A stretch of DNA of 29,045 nucleotides, taken from a virus. The translations under genes and the position numbers were made by a program. The notes under the pieces were generated by a model. That model was not told where the DNA came from, did no database searches, and worked only from the letters and a program-made list of their open reading frames with translations. Positions within the stretch are counted from its first letter, which is position 1; every line of letters begins with the position of its first letter. The DNA lies in IMG/VR virus record IMGVR_UViG_3300007516_000095, positions 1 to 29,045 of that record; one strand, 5' to 3'. This document shows, one piece after another, positions 6,644 through 12,096 of the stretch.

Positions 6644-7152
6644 GCGAAACAAAAATATACAACTCACGCGCTGAGTTCGCAAAGCGGTCGAACAAGTCCA
6701 CCAACGGAGTATCACGTGCGTTCGCAACAGCGAACACAAATTGGGTGTCAGACAACTCCTCAAACAGCGGGTGCTGGTGCTGCACAGGCTGCAAAGGCTG
6801 CACCGACTGCGACGACTGCACAGACTGCACCAACTGCATCGACTGCGACTACTGCAGATACTGCACCGACTTCATATCCTGCACCGACTGCGACGACTGC
6901 ACCGGCTGCACCGACTGCGACGAATGCACCTGCTGCGCCAACTGCAAATACTGCGCCGACTGCAGATACTGCAAAGGTTGCACAGACTGCACAGGCTGCG
7001 ACGACTGCACCTGCTGCGCCAACTGCAAATACTGCATCTACTGCTCAGACTGCTCAGACTGCAAAGGCTGCACAGAATGCAAAGGCTGCACAGACTGCAA
7101 AGGCTGCCACAACGGAGTCCGGCACGATGCAACAATGGAGGCGAAGCCATGA
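6640..7152 (+). CDS. Cys-x-x triplet repeat protein A, 170 residues
   Basis: A conserved 44-residue head (starting MSETKIYNSRAEF) is followed by 37 consecutive three-residue units, 36 beginning with Cys (CKG, CTD, CDD, CAN, CKY and similar; the exception is FIS), then the tail NGVRHDATMEAKP. The x positions are mainly Thr/Lys/Asp/Ser then Gly/Asp/Tyr/Asn. I know of no assigned function. Regular Cys every third residue could give a narrow solenoid or dense metal or disulfide binding; both are inference. No signal peptide is visible, so the cysteines would be in the reducing cytoplasm. Translation is probably coupled through the GGAGG site inside the upstream gene's tail. Long open frames in other phases here are artefacts of the 9-bp periodicity. 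Confidence 0.8.
   Translation: MSETKIYNSRAEFAKRSNKSTNGVSRAFATANTNWVSDNSSNSGCWCCTGCKGCTDCDDCTDCTNCIDCDYCRYCTDFISCTDCDDCTGCTDCDECTCCANCKYCADCRYCKGCTDCTGCDDCTCCANCKYCIYCSDCSDCKGCTECKGCTDCKGCHNGVRHDATMEAKP
6772..7107 (+). repeat. 9-bp periodic repeat tract, Cys-triplet block A
   Basis: The DNA is a run of imperfect 9-base units of the form TGC-NNN-NNC (for example TGCAAAGGC, TGCACAGAC, TGCACCGAC), 37 units plus a final TGC. Period 9 in frame produces Cys-x-x units and keeps several other frames free of stops. Confidence 0.9.
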
Positions 7153-7553
7153 GCGAAACAAAAATATACAACTCACGCGCTGAGTTCGCAAAGCGGTCGA
7201 ACAAGTCCACCAACGGAGTGTCACGTGCGTTCGCAACAGCGAACCCAAATTGGGTGAAGTCTAACTCCTCAAACAGCGGGTGCTGGGACTGCTCAGACTG
7301 CAAAGGCTGCAAATACTGCGTCGACTGCTCAGACTGCAAAGGCTGCACATACTGCACAGACTGCAAAGGCTGCAAAGGCTGCTGGGGCTGCACAGGCTGC
7401 AAAGGTTGCACAGACTGCACAGGCTGCAAAGGCTGCAAAGGCTGCACAGACTGCTGGAGCTGCAAAGGCTGCACAGACTGCACCGACTGCTCCTACTGCA
7501 CAGACTGCCGCAACGGAGTCCGGCACGATGCAACAATGGAGGCGAAGTCATGA
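7149..7553 (+). CDS. Cys-x-x triplet repeat protein B, 134 residues
   Basis: This paralogue of the preceding gene has the same 44-residue head (differences such as NTNWV versus NPNWV), a shorter block of 25 Cys-x-x triplets without interruption plus a final Cys (7281-7508), and the tail NGVRHDATMEAKS. Its composition leans more to CKG, CTD and CTG than the first copy, so the blocks have diverged more than their heads and tails. It starts at the ATGA overlap with copy A and its own TGA overlaps the next ATG. Function is unknown; an RNA-, metal- or redox-related role is conceivable from the cysteines alone. Confidence 0.8.
   Translation: MSETKIYNSRAEFAKRSNKSTNGVSRAFATANPNWVKSNSSNSGCWDCSDCKGCKYCVDCSDCKGCTYCTDCKGCKGCWGCTGCKGCTDCTGCKGCKGCTDCWSCKGCTDCTDCSYCTDCRNGVRHDATMEAKS
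7281..7508 (+). repeat. 9-bp periodic repeat tract, Cys-triplet block B
   Basis: Twenty-five units of the TGC-NNN-NNC type plus a final TGC, dominated by TGCAAAGGC and TGCACAGAC. It is homologous to the tract at 6772-7107 but 12 units shorter, as expected from slippage or unequal recombination. Confidence 0.9.
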
Positions 7554-7855
7554 ACAAACAAGAACAAAACACAGCAATAGCACGAGCTTGCGGTTGGTTG
7601 TTAATCCAGCGGTGCCCAACTGCGATAGGTCACGACACAAATGACGTTCTCCTTATGGGCGTAAAGGGTGATACATACGAACTACTGCCGGACTATACCA
7701 ACGACCTAAACGCAATGCACGAAGCGGAAAGCACGCTTGATGCGAAGCAACTACAGCAGATGGCTGCGATGCTGTTTGCTGATGTTGACGGGCCGAGATT
7801 CCACGCGACTGCGTCACAGCGAGCTGAAGCGTTTCTTAATACAATCAGCAGCTAA
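7550..7855 (+). CDS. Hypothetical protein, possible phage ABA-sandwich type, 101 residues
   Basis: The frame is open further upstream, but the start is the ATG at 7550, which overlaps the previous stop and has the GGAGG of the cassette tail seven bases before it. The pattern ARACGWLL near the start, LLPDYTNDLNAMHEAEST in the middle and FHATASQRAEAFLNTIS at the end resembles small phage proteins grouped as phage ABA sandwich domain proteins. I recall this similarity rather than being able to test it. The role of that family is unknown. Confidence 0.65.
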   Translation: MNKQEQNTAIARACGWLLIQRCPTAIGHDTNDVLLMGVKGDTYELLPDYTNDLNAMHEAESTLDAKQLQQMAAMLFADVDGPRFHATASQRAEAFLNTISS

Positions 7856-7863
7856 GACCGACC

Positions 7864-9159
7864 ATGAAAACACTTTACGCTAAGCAACAAGAAGCGCACG
7901 ACTTCTTCTTACAACACCAGCTCGCCGGCAAAGCCACGCTTGACACGAGCGATGTCGGAACCGGCAAGACGATTGTCGGCTGCACGCTTGCCCAAAGCCT
8001 AAACCGGCCAGTAGCAGTAATGTGCCCCAAAGCCGTTATACCAGTCTGGCAGCGTGAGTTTGCGGAAATGGGCATTGAGCCATTGTTCGTGTTGAACTAC
8101 GAGAAGCTCAAGACCGGCGGCACAAAGTGGGTAGATAAGATTGGCAAGAACATATACAAGTGGCAGCTGCCAGAAGATACGCTTGTGTTAATAGATGAAA
8201 GCCATAAATGTGCTGGCGCATATACTCAGAACGCGCAGCTTATGATATCGCTTAAGCAGCAGAACTACGCATTGCACATGATGAGCGCTACTGCTGCCGA
8301 AGACCCAACAGAGATGCGGGCTTTGGGCTACGTGCTTGAATTGCACTCGCTCAACAAGCCAGCTAATGGCCTGCGAAGCTGGTATAGCTGGATGATGTCC
8401 AACGGCTGCCACAGAGACGATTGGGGAAAGTGGCAGCTTACGCGGCGCGATGCGCTGGTGAGATTGCGCGTTGAGCTATACGAGCACAACGGTGCAAAGC
8501 GCTTAACAGTTGCCGACTTTCCAGATAGCTTCAAGCTCAACCGAATCTTCATCGAGCCAATTCAGTTCACGCACGCAGCTAAGATCAAAGCAGCTTACAA
8601 AGATGCGGGCCTTACGCCGGAGATCGTCGAGCGCTACATTGAAACCGGCACCGTTGAAGATGACAAGCACATGATCGTTAACATGCTGCGCGCAAGACAG
8701 CTGGCTGAAGCCCTTAAAGTTCCGGACTTAGTCGACATGGCCCGAGACTTAATGCAAGCGGGCCAGAGCGTAGTGCTGTTTGTAAACTTTACTGATACGC
8801 TAGAACTGCTTTGTGGCGCTTTAGCGTGCAAGAGGATAAACGGCAAGCAGAGCATTGCTGAGCGACAAGACGCAATCGACACGTTTCAAGCAGACGAAGA
8901 GCATTGCATCGTCGTGAACTCCGCAGCTGGCGGAACTGGAATCTCACTGCACGACATAAACGGCAACAGGCCGCGTGTGTCGTTGATTAGCCCGACGTTC
9001 AACGCTAAAGAATTTGCGCAGCTGTTAGGCCGCATACACCGCAACGGTGCAAAAAGTGACGCTTTGCAAAAGATTTTAGTTGCAAACGACTCCATTGAAA
9101 CTATTGTGATGAAGTCGGTGCAAGAACGCATCACCAATTTGAAGACCCTACACCAATAA
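7864..9159 (+). CDS. SF2 (SNF2-like) DNA helicase
   Basis: This is an ATP-driven DNA translocase of helicase superfamily 2, 431 residues. Visible motifs are: Q-like KQQEAHDFFL at the start, Walker A SDVGTGKT (residues 29-36), DESH (111-114) in place of the commoner DEAH, motif III MSATA (140-144), and near the C-terminus the motif VI pattern QLLGRIHRNGAKS, preceded by GGTGISLHD. SNF2-type phage helicases of this length are usually part of replication or recombination modules. It starts 8 bp after the previous gene and ends 4 bp before the next, in the replication half of the early operon. Confidence 0.85.
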   Translation: MKTLYAKQQEAHDFFLQHQLAGKATLDTSDVGTGKTIVGCTLAQSLNRPVAVMCPKAVIPVWQREFAEMGIEPLFVLNYEKLKTGGTKWVDKIGKNIYKWQLPEDTLVLIDESHKCAGAYTQNAQLMISLKQQNYALHMMSATAAEDPTEMRALGYVLELHSLNKPANGLRSWYSWMMSNGCHRDDWGKWQLTRRDALVRLRVELYEHNGAKRLTVADFPDSFKLNRIFIEPIQFTHAAKIKAAYKDAGLTPEIVERYIETGTVEDDKHMIVNMLRARQLAEALKVPDLVDMARDLMQAGQSVVLFVNFTDTLELLCGALACKRINGKQSIAERQDAIDTFQADEEHCIVVNSAAGGTGISLHDINGNRPRVSLISPTFNAKEFAQLLGRIHRNGAKSDALQKILVANDSIETIVMKSVQERITNLKTLHQ

Positions 9160-9163
9160 AACT

Positions 9164-9346
9164 ATGAGAATTACACTAGAACCAACGCTCGAACACGTCG
9201 GAGAGCCGGAAACGCAGCACCCAAAAGTCAGTATTGAGATACCATCAGATGGCCTGTGCATCCAACAAATGTGGGCGCTCTTGATAGAACCAGCACTACT
9301 CGCAGCAGGCTATAGCGAAAGAACCATCAAAGAACCTAACGAATAA
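9164..9346 (+). CDS. Hypothetical protein, 60 residues
   Basis: A small soluble acidic protein of unknown function. It has an N-terminal strand-like part (MRITLEPTLEHV) and a hydrophobic segment (LCIQQMWALLIEPALLAAGY) that is more likely an amphipathic helix than a membrane span. Spacing of 4 bp to the helicase gene and co-direction support it. Confidence 0.55.
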   Translation: MRITLEPTLEHVGEPETQHPKVSIEIPSDGLCIQQMWALLIEPALLAAGYSERTIKEPNE

Positions 9347-9350
9347 ACAA

Positions 9351-9657
9351 ATGACTACAGAACAACTAGACCAGATGATTGTGCTTCTTGCCGCCCTTAA
9401 AGCGGGCAAGGAGCTGCAATGGAAGGACAAGCTCTTACAATCTTGGAACGACACATACGATTTGTCGGATTACGAGATGAGCGACTTTGTCGCTAGACGA
9501 CGAAGACTGGCGCGTTAAGCCAGAATTACCAGAAAGTATTTACGTTGTGTATACGGGCTCAATCTGGCGCAGCACTCACAAGTGCAGAGACGAAGCACAC
9601 CATTACGCCTCAACGCTAGACGGCGCTAAGATCGTGGAATACGTAGCTAACGACTAA
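9351..9657 (+). pseudogene. Frameshifted paralogue of the next gene
   Basis: An ATG at 9351 opens 55 codons (MTTEQLDQMIVLLAALKAGK onward) that end at TAA 9516-9518. In the +1 frame, open from 9481, translation continues as TLSLDDEDWRVKPELPES, a YVVYTGS strand, and on to TAA at 9655-9657. Joined by skipping one base between 9481 and 9515, the product would be about 101 residues and would parallel the intact 115-residue gene that follows: the latter has MKKEHIDKIIELLLAAKDGK at the start and LAIEDWRV then VVYIIF at the same places. So this is a duplicate with a +1 frameshift. Decay, a sequencing error or a programmed shift are all possible; no classic slippery site is obvious. Confidence 0.7.
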
Positions 9658-9662
9658 CTACT

Positions 9663-10010
9663 ATGAAAAAAGAACACATTGATAAAATAATCGAGCTTTT
9701 GCTTGCCGCAAAAGATGGAAAGAATCTGGAGTGGAAGCAAAAGGAATCCACTCAGTGGCTGCGCTACATTACTAAAGTTAAAGAAAATGATACCTGCATT
9801 GATTTGGAGTTGGATTATATTAACTTAGCAATCGAAGACTGGCGCGTAGCAGAAGAAAAGAAGGTCGTGTATATCATTTTCAATACTGCAGCTGGCGTGA
9901 GGGTGCTGTGGAACGTGTCAGAAACATTGATAGAAGCTGAGGAGATTGCAAGATTTCTAGTGCATCACGAGATCAAGAAATTCATTGAACTAACTGATGA
10001 CGAAGCCTAA
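9663..10010 (+). CDS. Hypothetical protein, intact paralogue, 115 residues
   Basis: A soluble acidic protein with an N-terminal helix (HIDKIIELLLAAKDGKNLEW), a central EDWRVAEEK and a beta-strand KVVYIIFN, then a helical C-terminus. It is the intact relative of the broken gene just upstream. The layout resembles small phage proteins of unknown role that read as an N-terminal substrate or nucleic-acid contact followed by an alpha/beta core, but I cannot assign a family. It overlaps the nuclease gene by 14 bp. Confidence 0.7.
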   Translation: MKKEHIDKIIELLLAAKDGKNLEWKQKESTQWLRYITKVKENDTCIDLELDYINLAIEDWRVAEEKKVVYIIFNTAAGVRVLWNVSETLIEAEEIARFLVHHEIKKFIELTDDEA

Positions 10011-11121
10011 CCACAGCACACGCGGCCACGCTGAATTCTCACCGTCTAGCCTTAAGTATGTAGCTGGCTGCGCTGGCTACGTCGGCAAGAACACGACGAG
10101 CGAAGCAGCTGAAAAAGGCACGCGCATTCACGAAGCTCTTGAAGTTCGAGATCCATCTGCGCTGCACAACGAAGAAGAGCTTGATCTATACGAGCAGATC
10201 GTAGTAATGGAAGCGGAGTTCATGAATAACTTCGGAGCCGTTCGCGACGAGCACAACGAGATTCAAGTAGACGTTGCACTTACCGGCACTGAAACCTACG
10301 GCACTTGTGACCGTTTCCTGATTCTTGAATCCGGCAAGCGAGCGGTGATGGCTGATTACAAGACTGGTGTCAGCCTCATTGACCCGCCAGAAAATAACTA
10401 TCAAGCCAAAGCTTATGTGACTGGTGCGTTCCAGCAGTTTCCAGAACTCGACGAGATCGTCTTTGTCTTCTACGTGCCAGTCTACCACTCAGCACTGCAC
10501 CACACGTTCAAGCGCAGCGACTTGCCAGCGCTCATTGCTGATCTCTCACACGTAATCAAAGAAGGCGAACGTGTTAGGCCAAAGTGGCTTAACGACAGTA
10601 AGCCAGATCTTGACGACCTGACCGCTACGCAATACTGCCGCTTCTGCGACAACGAAGACAAGTGTCCGGCATTGGGCGCAATCGTGCTAGAAGTAGCGCG
10701 TAAGATTGACAGCTCGCTGCCAGATGTTGACTTCGAAACCACTGACGATGCTGCTGTGTTGTGTCAGCTATTTGACATTGCGTGCATTGTTGAGAAGTGG
10801 GCAGAGCGGGTTAAAGCGCGCGCGAAAGCAAAAGCACTGGCGGGCGACGAACTGCCAACGCTGCAGCTACGCTCTATGGGGCGCAGCAAAAGCATTACCG
10901 ATAACGTGATGCTCGTAAAAGTTGCAAAATCTTTCGGCTTAACGCTTGACGAGATTCTCGATTCGGTTACTCTCCCGCTCGCGAAACTAAGCAAGCTGGC
11001 TTCGTCCAGTGCCAGCAGAAAAGAAAAGAAAAGAATTGAAGAAGATTTTATTGACTCCTGCGAAGACGCGGGCATCGTAACAACCTCCGACGAACGATTC
11101 ACACTCGTAAGTCGAAACTAA
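9997..11121 (+). CDS. RecB/Cas4-like PD-(D/E)XK nuclease (DUF2800 type)
   Basis: A 374-residue exonuclease-like protein. The start region EFSPSSLKYVAGCAGYV and EKGTRIHEALE (about 39-49) match the DUF2800/Cas4 pattern. The nuclease core follows with GTCDRF (Asp105) and MADYKTG (Asp120, Lys122), then NYQAKAYVTGAF, the usual helix with Q and Y. Cys25 plus Cys214, Cys217 and Cys223 (YCRFCDNEDKC) have the spacing expected of a 4Fe-4S cluster site. Such enzymes process DNA ends during recombination or replication. It overlaps its upstream neighbour by 14 bp and is followed by the probable ssDNA-binding protein, a common pairing in phages. Confidence 0.82.
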   Translation: MTKPNHSTRGHAEFSPSSLKYVAGCAGYVGKNTTSEAAEKGTRIHEALEVRDPSALHNEEELDLYEQIVVMEAEFMNNFGAVRDEHNEIQVDVALTGTETYGTCDRFLILESGKRAVMADYKTGVSLIDPPENNYQAKAYVTGAFQQFPELDEIVFVFYVPVYHSALHHTFKRSDLPALIADLSHVIKEGERVRPKWLNDSKPDLDDLTATQYCRFCDNEDKCPALGAIVLEVARKIDSSLPDVDFETTDDAAVLCQLFDIACIVEKWAERVKARAKAKALAGDELPTLQLRSMGRSKSITDNVMLVKVAKSFGLTLDEILDSVTLPLAKLSKLASSSASRKEKKRIEEDFIDSCEDAGIVTTSDERFTLVSRN

Positions 11122-11150
11122 CAAGAAACAAGAAACAGAAAAATACTACT

Positions 11151-11795
11151 ATGAGCAAAACAGCTATTATGGAAAAACCAAAGCAAGACACGCAGCTTGC
11201 TAATGCGTCCGGACTCGTGATCACGAGTTCTGACATCGACATCCCGCGCCTGAATTTGGTGCAGAAAACTTCTGCCATCGACGGCGAAGTTGGCAGTCTA
11301 GTTCTGGACAAGCAATACATTCTTGCGGGTCCGGAAGAAAAGATCGACGCAGTAGTCATGAGTGCTACTAAGATGTGGCGCGAAGACATCCCGTTCGATG
11401 AAGGCAAACAGGGCCGTATTGCATACACTGAAGAAGAGGCCCGTGCAATGGGTGCAGACTCAGAGTATGAGATGATTGAGTTTGCTGACATCTGTCTGGT
11501 CTTCAAGCAGCCGGAAGGTGGCGACGACAGTGAAGCGTATCCGTTTCCTATTGGCGACCACCAGTATGCCTTTGGCCGCTTGAACGTAGCCAAAGATGCG
11601 TTTAGGCAAACCTACAAGCGTATCACTACGTTTGCTGCGTTTAATCCTTCGCTCTCGCTTCAAGCGCGAGTGTGGAAGTTCCACAGCGGAATGCTTACAC
11701 GCGGTCGAAACAGCTGGTATGCGCCTTCTCTTGCAGTCGTAGCCAAAGGTGAGCCAGACCAAGCGCTCATCGAGTTCGTAGCACAATTCAAGTAA
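11151..11795 (+). CDS. Probable single-stranded DNA-binding protein
   Basis: A 214-residue soluble protein without motifs I can assign firmly. It begins with a low-complexity head, then IDIPRLNLVQKTS, GEVGSLVLDKQYIL, an acidic stretch (EEEARAMGADSEYEMIEF), and a beta-rich, aromatic C-terminal half (RVWKFHSGMLTRG, NSWYAPSLAVVAKG). Position right after a DUF2800-type nuclease and before the DNA polymerase, plus the strand-rich composition, suggests a phage ssDNA-binding or recombination accessory protein. This is inference from context. The 29-bp gap upstream is A-rich and has no Shine-Dalgarno sequence. Confidence 0.6.
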   Translation: MSKTAIMEKPKQDTQLANASGLVITSSDIDIPRLNLVQKTSAIDGEVGSLVLDKQYILAGPEEKIDAVVMSATKMWREDIPFDEGKQGRIAYTEEEARAMGADSEYEMIEFADICLVFKQPEGGDDSEAYPFPIGDHQYAFGRLNVAKDAFRQTYKRITTFAAFNPSLSLQARVWKFHSGMLTRGRNSWYAPSLAVVAKGEPDQALIEFVAQFK

Positions 11796-11803
11796 GCACT
11801 ATT

Positions 11804-12031
11804 ATGGAAAACGTAATTGACATTACTGAAGTGGACGACCAGCAGACGCTGCTCGAAGAAGTCCAGACTCTTACTGCTGCGATTGACCACGCGCAACAAG
11901 AACTGGACGGCAACCTCGTCGACGCCAGAACCGCTATTAAGCGCTTGACGCTTATCCGCAACACACTCGCCGATGCCTGCGACGCCGAAGCGACTCCGCT
12001 CGACGGCCAGATGGAGCTAGACCTGAACTAA
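11804..12031 (+). CDS. Small coiled-coil protein, 75 residues
   Basis: The product is almost entirely helical and acidic. It runs from a head MENVIDITEVDDQQTLLEEV through heptad-like QTLTAAIDHAQQELDG to a second helix TAIKRLTLIRNTLADACD. I do not recognise a family. It lies 8 bp after the probable ssDNA-binding protein and is the last gene before the terminator at 12046, so it may act with the recombination proteins. It is well supported as coding by its composition and position. Confidence 0.65.
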   Translation: MENVIDITEVDDQQTLLEEVQTLTAAIDHAQQELDGNLVDARTAIKRLTLIRNTLADACDAEATPLDGQMELDLN

Positions 12032-12045
12032 CAACAAAACCAATG

Positions 12046-12082
12046 GCCCGCACCAGCTCATAAAAGTTGGTGCGGGCTTTTT
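12046..12082 (+). terminator. Intrinsic terminator upstream of the polymerase gene
   Basis: A perfect 10-bp stem (GCCCGCACCA at 12046-12055 with TGGTGCGGGC at 12068-12077) closes a 12-base loop and is followed by TTTTT. It stands 15 bp before the DNA polymerase ATG (12097), so the polymerase would be expressed by read-through or antitermination, or from a promoter I cannot see. Confidence 0.85.
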
Positions 12083-12096
12083 ACTTTACACATATT

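Larger units (their letters stand above)
6620..7280 (+). repeat. About 150-bp direct repeats heading the two Cys-triplet genes
   Basis: Bases 6620-6771 and 7129-7280 are nearly identical and offset by 509 bp. They contain GGAGG, the overlapping stop/start ATGA, and the first 44 codons, with only a few substitutions such as ACA/CCA at the NTN/NPN position. A shorter third copy of the tail (about 7511-7552) precedes the following gene. The arrangement indicates tandem duplication of a complete gene cassette, and recombination between copies could add or delete cassettes in frame. Confidence 0.85.

Noticed and set aside
6741-7483. Long open frames in other phases and on the minus strand (Leu/Arg- or Gln/Val/Ser-rich)
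   Set aside because: They follow automatically from the 9-base periodicity, which keeps several frames free of stops; they have no start signals and no natural composition.
6772-7508. CRISPR array or diversity-generating variable repeat
   Set aside because: The repeats are contiguous 9-base coding units without spacers, and no reverse transcriptase or template repeat is present in the window.
9481-9515. Classic programmed frameshift signal in the broken paralogue
   Set aside because: I found no recognisable slippery heptamer, so decay or a read error is the default explanation.
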